DNA from: Bacteroidia bacterium
GTDB taxonomy: Bacteria; Bacteroidota; Bacteroidia; Palsa-965
Direction: 5' to 3'
Length of the DNA stretch: 64,000 nt
Assembly (NCBI GenBank): GCA_023151315.1
Contig: JAKLJE010000002.1
Span: forward strand, 62,001 to 126,000
Below the pieces are notes generated by a model, which saw only the letters and a program-made list of their open reading frames with translations, was not told the DNA's origin and did not search any database. The translations under genes and the position numbers were made by a program. This document shows, piece by piece, positions 47,800 through 57,281 of the stretch. Every line of letters starts with the position of its first letter. Within the stretch, counting starts at the first letter, position 1.

Positions 47800-49509
47800 A
47801 TGAAAAAGATTACTGCGATTCTGATTACACTACTTAGTGCGGGATATTCATCAGCGCAGGTTGACTCATTACAAAGATTCAATACTCATGACCCGCGATA
47901 TCAGCAACAGAAAGCTCAAGGGCAAATAGCACCCAAGACTCTGCTTGTCAACAACGCTGGAACCAATAACGATACAGTTCAATTAAAGCTTTCTGATCCT
48001 CCCGCGGTTCAGTCGAGCGTGTTGTGCCAATGCATGGTACCGATTGATGCGTCGTTTCAGATAGTTCCATTTACAAATGGCGATCCGAATGATGAGTACC
48101 GTAACGATGACGGTTCAACAGCTCAGATTCCTTTGCCGTTTCAGTTTTGTTTCTACGGGCAAAACATAAACAGTTTGTACATCAACAATAACGGAAACGT
48201 TTCTTTCGGTGCATCCTACGGAACATTCACTGCTAATTCATTTCCCGATCCGACTTTCATTATGGTCGCTCCGTTCTGGGCAGATGTTGATACAAGAGGC
48301 GCGGGTAGTGGAGTTGTTTATTATAAACTCACTCCGACGTATCTGATTGTTCGCTGGCAAAACGTTGGATATTATTCCATGTACGACGACAAGCTGAATG
48401 ATTTTCAGTTGATACTTACAGACGGAAGTGACCCGATTCTGCCGGCAGGGAATAACGTTTCATTCTGCTACGGCGATATGCAATGGACTACTGGAGATGC
48501 TTCCGGTGGGACGAACGGTTTTGGCGGGAATCCGGCAACTGTAGGAGTGAATCGCGGTAACGGAGTGGATTACATTCAGATCGGACAGTTTGATCAGGCG
48601 GGTACGAATTATGATGGCCCATTCGGTGCGAATGATCAGGTGAGTTGGCTCGACAATCAAACGTTTTATTTTAACGTGTGTAATAACGGTTCCGGAAATA
48701 ATCTTCCTCCGATTGTGAACTCTGACGATGTATGCGACACATTATGGATTTGCGTTGGGGATACGGTTGATCTCGATGCAATTTTTCTTGCGCCCGAACA
48801 AGGACAGAGCACAACCATAACGTTGACTACTCCTTCAACCGGACTCACCACAGTGACCAACACAGGAGGAAATCCTGCTACGATATCTGCGTACTTCGTT
48901 GGAAGTGCTGCTAATCTTGGTCCAAACGTTATTACGCTTACCGGTACTGACAACGGAACTCCCGCGGCATCCACAACTTCTCTAATCGTTGTTGAAGTAG
49001 TGAATAATCCTGTTGTATCGTTTTCTTTTTCTCCGGCGAGTCCCGCTCAGGCACCGGCAATTGTTCAGTTTACTGCCAATACACCCGGAGCAGTAAGTTG
49101 GTTGTGGAATTTCGGAGACGGAGGAACATCAACTTTGCAGAATCCTGTACACACATTCACCGGAGATTCAGTTTACACAGTAACGCTCACTGCATTTTTG
49201 TTGTCCGGTTGTTCCGCAAGCTACACTGAAACTTACGAGGTGATTGGCGGTATTCCGGTTGTTGCTCCTAATGTTGTTACTCCGAATGGTGATGGTAATA
49301 ATGATCAGTTGGTGTTTACAAATCTGCATTACTACGCGAAATCAAAGTTGCGTGTTTATGACAGATGGGGAGCATTGATTTACTCAAGTGATGATTACCA
49401 GAACAACTGGACGCCGGATGTAGTTGACGGAGTTTATTATTACGAAATCACAGGTTTGTATATCTACGAGCCGATCACAGGTTTCTTCCACGTATTGAGA
49501 ACAAAGTGA
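47800..49509 (+). CDS. T9SS type B cargo: nidogen-like domain and one PKD domain (tandem paralog)
   Basis: A 569-residue secreted protein with the same plan as its neighbour: signal peptide (MKKITAILITLLSAGYSSA), nidogen-like domain (LPFQFCFYGQNINSLYINNN, SFGASYGTFTANSFPD, VAPFWADVDTRGAG), Ig-like stretch, one PKD domain (WLWNFGDGGTSTLQNP) and a type B sorting domain (APNVVTPNGDGNNDQLVF, VYDRWGALIYSS, YYYEITGLYIYEP). Compared with 45450 it lacks two PKD domains. The two N-terminal halves align without large gaps, down to runs of near-identical bases, so it is a gene duplication followed by domain change. Confidence 0.92.
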   Translation: MKKITAILITLLSAGYSSAQVDSLQRFNTHDPRYQQQKAQGQIAPKTLLVNNAGTNNDTVQLKLSDPPAVQSSVLCQCMVPIDASFQIVPFTNGDPNDEYRNDDGSTAQIPLPFQFCFYGQNINSLYINNNGNVSFGASYGTFTANSFPDPTFIMVAPFWADVDTRGAGSGVVYYKLTPTYLIVRWQNVGYYSMYDDKLNDFQLILTDGSDPILPAGNNVSFCYGDMQWTTGDASGGTNGFGGNPATVGVNRGNGVDYIQIGQFDQAGTNYDGPFGANDQVSWLDNQTFYFNVCNNGSGNNLPPIVNSDDVCDTLWICVGDTVDLDAIFLAPEQGQSTTITLTTPSTGLTTVTNTGGNPATISAYFVGSAANLGPNVITLTGTDNGTPAASTTSLIVVEVVNNPVVSFSFSPASPAQAPAIVQFTANTPGAVSWLWNFGDGGTSTLQNPVHTFTGDSVYTVTLTAFLLSGCSASYTETYEVIGGIPVVAPNVVTPNGDGNNDQLVFTNLHYYAKSKLRVYDRWGALIYSSDDYQNNWTPDVVDGVYYYEITGLYIYEPITGFFHVLRTK

Positions 49510-49512
49510 TTT

Positions 49513-50217
49513 TCAGTTACCTGACTTGAAAGCGTAACAGATTCCTACTCGCGTATACTTCGCATTAATATTTATTTCCGGAGTTTTTATTCCATACGCT
49601 CCGAACGTAATCGCAAGACCTAGTCGGTCGAAGGGAGTAATACCGATTGACACTGCAACATCTGCTTTTGTGCCTCTGCTAGTTCCGTTTTGAGTAAGTC
49701 CTCCATATGCAATACCGAATCTGGGACGCACATAAATCAGTTTGCCGAATGAGCGGAGGTAATGAACACTGGCTCCGACTCCGAGGTATCCATAAGGAAT
49801 TAGTCCCATAGATGTTGTTGAATCCTGTTTTGTTGCATCAACAGTAATATTTCTGAACGTTATATCTGCTGTAGCTCCCCACATTGAGTTTTCCTTTTTT
49901 GCGAAGGGCAAACCCAATGAAACATCGAAAATACCTCCCTCGTGATCACCTTTAGGTGTTTTTAATCCTCTGAAAAGAGAGCGTACCAAATAAGAGGCAT
50001 CGAAGGCAACTATTGCCCGTTCGGTCATTGCTTCTCCACCGAACATAATATTTCTTGTTTTTCCAGTTGCAATGAATTCCTGGCCGGGAAGAGTTGATTC
50101 CAGAGTGATACCTGCGAATTGATAACCAACAGGCAAATTGATTTGACCGAAGTTTGGTTGAGCTTTCGCAATCACGGAAACTATTAGCGCAGCGGCTATA
50201 ATCAGAGTCGTTTTCAT
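49513..50217 (-). CDS. Probable outer-membrane beta-barrel protein
   Basis: A 234-residue protein with a signal peptide (MKTTLIIAAALIVSVIAKA) and repeated amphipathic strands (GGIFDVSLGLPFA, ATADITFRNITVDA, PYGYLGVGASVHYL, VRPRFGIAYGGLTQ), ending in an aromatic-rich C-terminal strand (YTRVGICYAF). No named family. It converges on the second nidogen-like gene, 3 bases apart. ATG 50217 is preferred to ATG 50271 because it starts the signal peptide. Confidence 0.75.
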   Translation of the reverse strand: MKTTLIIAAALIVSVIAKAQPNFGQINLPVGYQFAGITLESTLPGQEFIATGKTRNIMFGGEAMTERAIVAFDASYLVRSLFRGLKTPKGDHEGGIFDVSLGLPFAKKENSMWGATADITFRNITVDATKQDSTTSMGLIPYGYLGVGASVHYLRSFGKLIYVRPRFGIAYGGLTQNGTSRGTKADVAVSIGITPFDRLGLAITFGAYGIKTPEININAKYTRVGICYAFKSGN

Positions 50218-50327
50218 GGTGATGGTTGTTAGGTTTTCTTTTTGCGTATTTACACGCATAAGATGCATCACCTGAAAAAGTTACTTGCCCAAGTTGTATT
50301 TTTTCGGATTGGGTTCCGGAAGGTTTG

Positions 50328-52430
50328 TTAAAGTTTAATTCTCAACTGAACCTTCACTTCCGTTTTCGTATTACCCTGAATCTCCGTCAGTGACCCTTCA
50401 CTGATTACATTGCGATCGTACCAGAAAAACTGAGCGACGCGCAGCCAGACTTCGAAGCGACGCGTTACATCCCAATTTACAAGGAAGAAAACTCTTGATC
50501 CTTTTCCGTAGTACGCAGGAATTGAAAATGAATAAGGCACATCATTTTCATATGCATACATTCGCGAATCAAAACTTCCGGTTTGAAAGAGTGCATAACG
50601 TGCGGTGAATGACACCGGCGATCCGAGTTTTTTGAATGTTACATCTTGATAGAACAAGATGCCATCAACCGCTTCTTCATTTGAAGGATAGAATTTCGTG
50701 TATTCAATTCTGTTCTTGAGTTTCCATGATTTGCCAACCGGATAAGAAACATGGAAACGGAAATTCTCCTGGTTCAGCGGAATGTTGAATGCAATGTCTG
50801 AGTCTTCGTCTGTTGTGCCGATTGCACGATTTCTGTGACGATAACGGAAGTACATATCAGTACGTTTGTCCGGAGTGAAATTTACCTGTAAGAGGAAATC
50901 GAACGCTTGCGATGGAGCATCATTCTGGTACGTCATCCACGGATACCGTATCATGTCGTAGTACGAACTGATTGTGAATTTGCGATACGGCTTCGCCTGA
51001 ACGCCGAAGTAAATCGCATTTTCATTTACCGGAAATGTACTTTCAGAAAATGCATTGGCATGAAGGTTCTGAAAATCTTTACTGAACCAGCGTTGATGAA
51101 CAGTGAATGCCAGGCGTGAGTCCATGCTGATCAGCACACCATTCGACACAGCCATTCCTCCATTAGCACTTCGCGCTGCCTCACCGAAGAAACTGAAGTT
51201 GCGAATCAGAAAATAATAATCAGCTCCTGCAACGGTATTCTGCTGTCCGTTGAATTGAAACTGACTATACAGTGCTAAACTTCTGTTGAGTGGTGCGCTG
51301 TACTGTGAGTGAATTCCGGTGATACCGAATCCATAACGTGACTTGCGGAATGAAATATTACCGCCGTAAAGGATTTCATTCAATGCTCTGCGATCAGCAA
51401 TTTCAGCTGGCGTACTGTGCAAACCGGTTTCCTGAAAACTTGTGATTTCTAAAACTTCGATGTCATTGCCGATGGTATCGCTGATCGACACGTTTGCATC
51501 TTTCCATTTGTTCGAATAGAATGCTGTGGCTTCGAAAGCACCGAATTTCATTGTTGTGGCAGCGCCGCGGAAGTAACGATTTTCATCTACGGAAGTATAC
51601 GGACGAATACCGAGTGCGTTTCTTTTGGTGTTAACAGTGAAAGATGTTTTTCCGAAGGCGTAACCAGTCCAAGCTACCAATCCTTGTCCGAAACTTACCT
51701 GATAGTCGCCCAACACAGCTGCTTTCACCGGACCGATATTGCGAATGGCAAGGTGACCGGAATAAAAGTCGAAACCGCGTTTTTGAGTTCCTTTGAAAAA
51801 TTCTTCACCGGCATCTTTCTCTGCAGTAACACCCCAGCTTACAAAATTGCCGTAGGTGAAACGGTAACGTGCGAAATACCGATACGGATTACCGAGATAG
51901 CGTGCGTTCGGATTGTCAGCAAGCGATGCGCTGTCTGCGTCAGTATAGCCCAGTTGCTGTTCAGCTATGGTCTGAGTGCGCAGGACAATTTCGTGTTTAC
52001 CGTTATCGAACATTTCATTGAAAGAGAAATGTCCGGCGTCGAATCGATCCGTTACTTTAACGTAAGGCAGGATCGCGTAAATAGTTGCGAGGTCGAATCC
52101 GTCGATGGCTTGCAACTCATAAATGCTGATGAGATTTCCGAATCGTTCGCGGTGCGCAATCAGATTACTGATTTGGATTTCAGTAAGCAGTCCGAGGTCA
52201 ATCAGTTCGTCGCGTGTAGCAGTATTCAGATTGAGCGGATGCGATTTGTAATAGATCAGATTTTCAGTAAGCGCTGTCAAATCAACATCTTCGCTTCCCA
52301 GATTTTCCGAGAGCACTTCGATTTGCTGATTCAACGGATCTTCACCGGCAGCAGTGGTATCAACTTGCGCAAATACAAGTTGACTGCAGAGCAGTATTAA
52401 TACCGATAATATGAATCGCATTGTGCGCAT
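50328..52430 (-). CDS. Helix-hairpin-helix domain plus outer-membrane barrel protein
   Basis: A 700-residue envelope protein. Signal peptide (about 1-21, LSVLILLCSQLVFA); a tandem helix-hairpin-helix of ComEA type at about 66-126 (NLNTATRDELIDLGLLTEIQ, RFGNLISIYELQAIDGF); then about 570 residues of amphipathic beta strands (YFARYRFTYGNFVSWGVTAE, ending KVQLRIKL) typical of a large barrel. HhH domains usually bind DNA nonspecifically; here one would sit in the periplasm. The ATG overlaps the upstream barrel stop (ATGA at 52430), so the two are coupled. Its function is not known to me. Confidence 0.82.
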   Translation of the reverse strand: MRTMRFILSVLILLCSQLVFAQVDTTAAGEDPLNQQIEVLSENLGSEDVDLTALTENLIYYKSHPLNLNTATRDELIDLGLLTEIQISNLIAHRERFGNLISIYELQAIDGFDLATIYAILPYVKVTDRFDAGHFSFNEMFDNGKHEIVLRTQTIAEQQLGYTDADSASLADNPNARYLGNPYRYFARYRFTYGNFVSWGVTAEKDAGEEFFKGTQKRGFDFYSGHLAIRNIGPVKAAVLGDYQVSFGQGLVAWTGYAFGKTSFTVNTKRNALGIRPYTSVDENRYFRGAATTMKFGAFEATAFYSNKWKDANVSISDTIGNDIEVLEITSFQETGLHSTPAEIADRRALNEILYGGNISFRKSRYGFGITGIHSQYSAPLNRSLALYSQFQFNGQQNTVAGADYYFLIRNFSFFGEAARSANGGMAVSNGVLISMDSRLAFTVHQRWFSKDFQNLHANAFSESTFPVNENAIYFGVQAKPYRKFTISSYYDMIRYPWMTYQNDAPSQAFDFLLQVNFTPDKRTDMYFRYRHRNRAIGTTDEDSDIAFNIPLNQENFRFHVSYPVGKSWKLKNRIEYTKFYPSNEEAVDGILFYQDVTFKKLGSPVSFTARYALFQTGSFDSRMYAYENDVPYSFSIPAYYGKGSRVFFLVNWDVTRRFEVWLRVAQFFWYDRNVISEGSLTEIQGNTKTEVKVQLRIKL

Positions 52431-53239
52431 CAGAATCCGTATTGCAATCCGAGAGAAGGTGAGAATCCGAGAATGGAGTGGAAAGATGAAGCCACGTCGA
52501 GACGGAATTTCTTCATGATCACACCAAAGCCCATCGAAACTAAATTCGGATTGGAAGCTGCGCCTGCCCGAATGTAGAATGCAGGAAGCGGACGATATTC
52601 AACTCCGGCGCGCCACGTTGCCTTGTAGTCAATGTCTTTTTCAGCTTCTGCAATAACGAAAACCTGTTCTGAAAATTTGTATGACATTCCGAATCGCATA
52701 ATGGTTGGAATGCGTTCATCTCCGCTTCCACTTAGACGTGCACGTGTAGGATTGAAGAGATGTAAACCTACAGTCAGATTTTTTACCGGTTCAGCCAGAA
52801 TGCCGATTTCACCTCCTACAGCTGAAGTTGATCCGTAGTTTTCGCCAAGTCGTGTGTTGAAGTAATCGAGCTGTACGCCCATTGAGAAACGTTCTCCGAG
52901 TTTACGTGCATAAGCGAGTCCGGCTTTGGTTTCACCGTAAAGCGAATACCCGAATGAATTTACGTTGAGTCCGAATGAACCGTATTTGGTTGGCATTCCG
53001 CCAGCAAACGCTTTCATTCCTAATTCGCTCATGAGGAATCGCGATTCGTAGAAAATTCCGAATTGCATGGATTCGAGTTCGGCGAGAGAAGCCTGATTAT
53101 TCTGAACGCCCCACACATCAGCGTGCAACGCGGTGCCGCATCCCGCCATTCCCATGGAGCGAGCGCCCAGAGGCGGATTATCTCCTGCAGAACACGCGAA
53201 GCTGATTAGTAGCGCAAGTGAGAAAAGTAACTGTTTCAT
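52430..53239 (-). CDS. PorV/UPF0164-like outer-membrane barrel protein
   Basis: A 269-residue protein with a signal peptide (MKQLLFSLALLISFACSA) and the N-terminal motif ARSMGMAGCGTALHADVWGV, followed by NQASLAELE, seen in FadL/PorV/PorQ-like barrels of Bacteroidota. Strands continue to the aromatic C-terminus (SLGLQYGF). Some members of this group are T9SS components; this one is not in a T9SS gene cluster. Its stop overlaps the start of the HhH-barrel gene, so the two are probably partners. Confidence 0.8.
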   Translation of the reverse strand: MKQLLFSLALLISFACSAGDNPPLGARSMGMAGCGTALHADVWGVQNNQASLAELESMQFGIFYESRFLMSELGMKAFAGGMPTKYGSFGLNVNSFGYSLYGETKAGLAYARKLGERFSMGVQLDYFNTRLGENYGSTSAVGGEIGILAEPVKNLTVGLHLFNPTRARLSGSGDERIPTIMRFGMSYKFSEQVFVIAEAEKDIDYKATWRAGVEYRPLPAFYIRAGAASNPNLVSMGFGVIMKKFRLDVASSFHSILGFSPSLGLQYGF

Positions 53240-53349
53240 GCAGCCTTAAATTTAGCAGAAATCCTCTGCGCAGGCACGTTTTGTGCACGAAAATAATGTT
53301 CGCAACACAGTTTGGTTACGAACAGGTTTTCAGATGTTGAAGAAATGAT

Positions 53350-53859
53350 TCAGGCTTTGAAGCGAAGCTTCACTTTGTCGGTTTCGCTCTGACTCTCGTT
53401 CACTTTTACTTTGAGTGATTCTTTGAAAGCGGCGATGCGCTTGAGCAATTCCGGGTCTGATGCAGAAACGATTTGAGCAGCAAGAATTCCTGCATTCTGC
53501 GCAGCGTTGAGAGCAACAGTTGCAACAGGAACGCCGTTTGGCATTTGCAGGATGGAAAGGATAGAGTCCCATCCATCAATGGAATTTGAAGATTTGACAG
53601 GAACTCCGATTACCGGAAGCGGAGTAAGAGAAGCCACCATGCCCGGAAGGTGAGCAGCACCACCGGCTCCGGCAATAATTACTTTAATACCACGATCAGC
53701 AGCAGATTTGGCATAATCGAACATTTTTTCCGGAGTACGATGTGCGGAAACAACATTGATTTCGAACGGAACTTCAAGTTTATCGAGAATTTCCGCTGCA
53801 GCCTGCATTACGGATAAATCCGAAGCGCTGCCCATAATAATCCCTGCGAGTGGTTTCAT
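53350..53859 (-). CDS. purE: N5-carboxyaminoimidazole ribonucleotide mutase
   Basis: Converts N5-CAIR to CAIR in purine synthesis. The 169-residue product has the class I PurE pattern [33 protein letters not shown] and [17 protein letters not shown]. Its partner purK is in the window but is about 3.4 kb away on the same strand. A TATCTTTG promoter element ends 4 bases before the ATG. The C-terminal 15 residues are a variable charged tail. Confidence 0.96.
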   Translation of the reverse strand: MKPLAGIIMGSASDLSVMQAAAEILDKLEVPFEINVVSAHRTPEKMFDYAKSAADRGIKVIIAGAGGAAHLPGMVASLTPLPVIGVPVKSSNSIDGWDSILSILQMPNGVPVATVALNAAQNAGILAAQIVSASDPELLKRIAAFKESLKVKVNESQSETDKVKLRFKA

Positions 53860-53863
53860 GGTT

Positions 53864-53871
53864 CAAAGATA
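53864..53871 (-). promoter_or_regulatory. -7 promoter element for purE, 4 bases from its ATG
   Basis: TATCTTTG on the minus strand (exact TAnnTTTG) with 4 bases to ATG 53859. The mRNA should start at or inside the first codons, implying leaderless initiation or a longer distance to the true start. Confidence 0.5.
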
Positions 53872-53957
53872 AGTTGAATTTGGTGGAAAACTAACCGTTT
53901 ACAAACGGCTAGTTACGGGTAAATTACTTTCTTTAGCAGTACCAACCGAATACGCCC

Positions 53958-55046
53958 ATGAATATTTTTATCGATGTCGCCATTTCAATGGCATTCGTTT
54001 TTCTGCTTTTCAGCATCATGGTTTCGGGCATATGCGAAATGTGGCAGATGCTGAAACGAAAACGCGCGCATTTTCTGAGAGAAGCTTTGGAAGATGTATT
54101 TAACTGCAGACAGAATAAGAACTATGCACATTTACTGTATGCGCATCCGATGATTGACCGCCTGAAGGAGCGAAAGCAAACGTATCCTCAGTACATTCCT
54201 TCGGCCATTTTTGCTGATGCATTGATTGATGTAATACGCAACGACAGTAAGCTTCCTCGTTTTCGTTTTGATCAGGAGAAGAAGGAGTTCGTGGTTCTGC
54301 AGGATGCGTATTCGGTGGACAGTACGGATGCATCCGGAAATGTTCTGGCGGGAACCGGTGTTGTTGCTGATTTCACCGCGGCAGTGGAAGAGCTGAAGGA
54401 GAGTGACCTGAAGCAAATGCTGCGCACACTTTTACTCGGCGTTACGAACTATGACCAGTTGAAAGCAACTACTGCGAGATGGTTTGACGATTACATGGCC
54501 TCTACTACAACGTGGTACAAACGTTATCTGACACGTATCCTTTTCATAAGCGGCCTGGTCGTTGCAATTATCTTCAATGTTGATGCAATTCACCTCGCAA
54601 AGAGCTTTTACAAAGACAAACTCCTGCGTGAACGCGTTGTGGATGCAGCAATTCAATATGCGAGCAATGAAGCGAATCGACCTGCAACTCCGGAAGCAGT
54701 TAATTTTAATTCAGCTCCGGAAAAGATTTCCATGGACAGCGCTGTTCAGGTAAACGTTGATGCGGTAACCGCTGCATACAGACGTGCGGAGCTTCTTGAT
54801 ATTCCCATCGGATGGAATATCGAACGCGTAGTGGGATATAAAAAATATCCGCAGTTCACGGTTCATAGTCGTTGGCTTAAACTGCCATGGTTTGCGTGGG
54901 AGCTGCTTAAGTATATAGTGCTTTCACTTGCAGGCTGGTTGATTACTGCAGCGGCACTGAGTTATGGTGCAGATTACTGGTTCAATATGTTGTCGAAATT
55001 CATCAGCATCCGCACTGCGGTTAAACCTAAGGAGGAAAAGAAATGA
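53958..55046 (+). CDS. Conserved membrane protein of unknown function
   Basis: A 362-residue protein with three predicted membrane segments: about 5-27 (DVAISMAFVFLLFSIMVSGI), about 187-207 (ILFISGLVVAIIFNV) and about 317-340 (YIVLSLAGWLITAAALSYGA). A charged region lies between the first two (about 28-185). A Pro/Ala/Asn-rich linker (NEANRPATPEAVNFNSAPEK) lies after the second, probably outside the cytoplasm. No family name known to me. Its stop overlaps the amidohydrolase start (ATGA, 55043-55046), so the two are translationally coupled. Confidence 0.75.
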   Translation: MNIFIDVAISMAFVFLLFSIMVSGICEMWQMLKRKRAHFLREALEDVFNCRQNKNYAHLLYAHPMIDRLKERKQTYPQYIPSAIFADALIDVIRNDSKLPRFRFDQEKKEFVVLQDAYSVDSTDASGNVLAGTGVVADFTAAVEELKESDLKQMLRTLLLGVTNYDQLKATTARWFDDYMASTTTWYKRYLTRILFISGLVVAIIFNVDAIHLAKSFYKDKLLRERVVDAAIQYASNEANRPATPEAVNFNSAPEKISMDSAVQVNVDAVTAAYRRAELLDIPIGWNIERVVGYKKYPQFTVHSRWLKLPWFAWELLKYIVLSLAGWLITAAALSYGADYWFNMLSKFISIRTAVKPKEEKK

Positions 55047-56161
55047 TCTACTACAACTGCCATACTCATATTTTCTCAGCACAATATGTTCCGAACAATG
55101 TGGTAGGTGTGCCTATCATGAATGTGCTGGCTACCGATCCTATCAGTTCACGCGTAACGAAATTCTTCAGTAAGGTCCGTTACAGAAAGATCAACAGTTC
55201 CGTTGAACGTGTTGCACGCTTTGCAGAAATTGGTTTAGGTACAAGACAGGAAGTAATCTTCAATTATCTTGAAGATTACTATAAAGGTTGGGGCGATGTA
55301 CGATTTGTTGTGCTCATGATGGATATGGAGCAAATGGGAGCCGGAAATCCACTTAGTAATTACCGTACGCAGGTGGAGGAGCTCGTGAAGTTGCGTGCCC
55401 GCGGAACTTACAAGGATAAACTGCTTCCGTTTTTGTTCGTTGATCCGCGAAAAGCTGAGTTCTCTACCGGAGAAAAACTACGAGATTGGGTGAAGATGCA
55501 TTTTGAAGAATACGGATTTGTAGGAATTAAAATGTATCCCGCTTTGGGTTATTATCCTTTCGATGAAAAACTCGATGCATTGTATGCATGGGCGCAGGAG
55601 AAATTCATTCCGATAACATATCACTGTATTGAAGGCGTGATTTACTATCGGGGAGATGTAAAGTCATTGCGACCTCCGCGCTTTCCGAATTCAAAACACA
55701 ATTTGACAGAAACGAAGAACGAGCGTTATCAGAGAAATTTCACGGAGCCGGAGAATTACTTCGATGTACTGAAGATGTTTCCCGAATTGAAAATCAATCT
55801 CGGACATTTCGCAGGTGAAGATGAGATTAAGAAGAACGGTCCTTGGTACCAGACGGTGAAGAAACTGATTGCCGAGCATGAAAATGTTTACGCTGATGTA
55901 TCGTTCACACTGAATGATACAGGCACACATGAGCAGATTCATCGCGACATCAACACGAAGGGAATCGGAGAGAAAATTCTTTTCGGCACCGATTACTATG
56001 TGGTGGAGAAGAATAAGGATGAAGCTATGCTCCGTGATGAGTTAAGAAATAAACTCAATGAACTGGATGTTGCTGCCGGTGCTGCGAAAGATTCAAGCTT
56101 TAATCAGATTGCGGCTTACAATCCGATTCCGTTTCTTACCTCGGCTTACTACCGCCCGTAA
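55043..56161 (+). CDS. Amidohydrolase-family metal-dependent hydrolase
   Basis: A 372-residue TIM-barrel hydrolase of the amidohydrolase_2 kind. Metal ligands: HxH in YYNCHTHIFSA (7 and 9), His in PITYHCIEG, His in INLGHFAGED and the catalytic Asp in LFGTDYYVVEK. The substrate is unknown; the family includes decarboxylases and hydrolases. Starting with ATG 55043 it is coupled to the membrane protein upstream, which suggests that the two act together near the membrane. Its 3' end overlaps the converging DUF3179 gene by 26 bases. Confidence 0.85.
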   Translation: MIYYNCHTHIFSAQYVPNNVVGVPIMNVLATDPISSRVTKFFSKVRYRKINSSVERVARFAEIGLGTRQEVIFNYLEDYYKGWGDVRFVVLMMDMEQMGAGNPLSNYRTQVEELVKLRARGTYKDKLLPFLFVDPRKAEFSTGEKLRDWVKMHFEEYGFVGIKMYPALGYYPFDEKLDALYAWAQEKFIPITYHCIEGVIYYRGDVKSLRPPRFPNSKHNLTETKNERYQRNFTEPENYFDVLKMFPELKINLGHFAGEDEIKKNGPWYQTVKKLIAEHENVYADVSFTLNDTGTHEQIHRDINTKGIGEKILFGTDYYVVEKNKDEAMLRDELRNKLNELDVAAGAAKDSSFNQIAAYNPIPFLTSAYYRP

Positions 56162-57281
56162 TACGCGCATCGTATCGTGAGGCATGCGGATAAAATGTTT
56201 CCCAAGTGTGCCAGAACATTTGTCGCGCCTGAAGAGGTTCCAGATTGTTGAAACCGGGACGGAAATCCCATCCGGATGTCAATGAATCCAGACTTTGCGG
56301 AATCCACCTTTGCTGATTGATTTTGTATGCGAAATAATCTGTGTTGTTAGCGTCAATTGTTACAACTATTTCAGCATCGCAAAGTGTATCGTGAATTACG
56401 CGCATTCTTTTCAGATCATTCCAGTCGTACGCACGGGAACATGATTTGTATGTTACTCCCACAATCCATGATTTATCCTTCCACGAAGCAGTATCCGTCG
56501 CTGTGAGCGGATCTGTGTCTGTTCCTTTTTCGAAAGAACCATCCGTGTCGTAACGCTGCTCATCCTCAGGCACCGGATTCATTACCACACCTCGCGGATA
56601 TCGTTTACGGAATTCACCGAATGTCATTTGAGAGAACGGCCATAAACGAAGTTGCTCGCCTTTCATTTCTCCTGCAGCACATTCTCCTGTGGCTTGTCGC
56701 CACCAGCTTCCGGTTTCCGAATCTTCAATCATCGCATTGAACTGATCCATTCCAACAAGGCGGAAGGTTTCCTGTTTTCCGTTTACTTCCGGATCAAATA
56801 CCAGTGCACTTCTGCACACGTCGCAATACGTAATCAATAAACGCTTTCCGCTCAGTGTATCGTAGATCTGATGATGAAAAGAAAGATATCTTACAGGATA
56901 GGCGCGATGTGTATTACCATTTGAAACTGCAACCACAACAGCATCGTCCGGAAGATTATTACCATCAGCGGAAAAACTCAGTTGCTGCGGCGGATGAAAC
57001 ATATTTTCTGCAGTCGCAACGAAATTGGTGAAGTACACAATCAGCGTTGTCAGCAACAGAAGAAGAGAAGGAATCCATTTTCTTTTTGCAAAAGCTGATT
57101 TCAATCCTGCCACCATTCCTGCAATCAGTATAATGCGGAATACCCAGCGATAATGGTGAAGAAACCAGGCGAGATCAACCGTATCGGTGGACTGACGTCC
57201 CGGGAAGGGAAGAATCAGATAGCTTTTGAGTATCTCAAATGCCACCAGGAATATCACTGAAGCATAAAAGATCCTTGTCAT
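56136..57281 (-). CDS. DUF3179 domain membrane protein
   Basis: A 381-residue protein. Four hydrophobic segments lie in the first 95 residues (FYASVIFLVAFEILKSYLIL, WVFRIILIAGMVAGL, LLLLLTTLIVYFTNFVATAE). DUF3179 then covers about 115-360: LLITYCDVCRSALVFDPEVNG with the conserved Cys-x-x-Cys, EDSETGSWWRQATGECAAG and PRGVVMNP. The function is unknown; the CxxC and secreted location suggest metal or redox chemistry, which is inference. It begins directly after the purK stop (57282), so it is the third gene of an ltaE-purK-DUF3179 unit. Confidence 0.85.
   Translation of the reverse strand: MTRIFYASVIFLVAFEILKSYLILPFPGRQSTDTVDLAWFLHHYRWVFRIILIAGMVAGLKSAFAKRKWIPSLLLLLTTLIVYFTNFVATAENMFHPPQQLSFSADGNNLPDDAVVVAVSNGNTHRAYPVRYLSFHHQIYDTLSGKRLLITYCDVCRSALVFDPEVNGKQETFRLVGMDQFNAMIEDSETGSWWRQATGECAAGEMKGEQLRLWPFSQMTFGEFRKRYPRGVVMNPVPEDEQRYDTDGSFEKGTDTDPLTATDTASWKDKSWIVGVTYKSCSRAYDWNDLKRMRVIHDTLCDAEIVVTIDANNTDYFAYKINQQRWIPQSLDSLTSGWDFRPGFNNLEPLQARQMFWHTWETFYPHASRYDARITGGSKPR

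Noticed and set aside
51684-52400. 238-codon plus-strand reading frame inside the HhH-barrel gene
   Set aside because: Antisense to a clear coding gene; the translated product has no coherent motif and no promoter.
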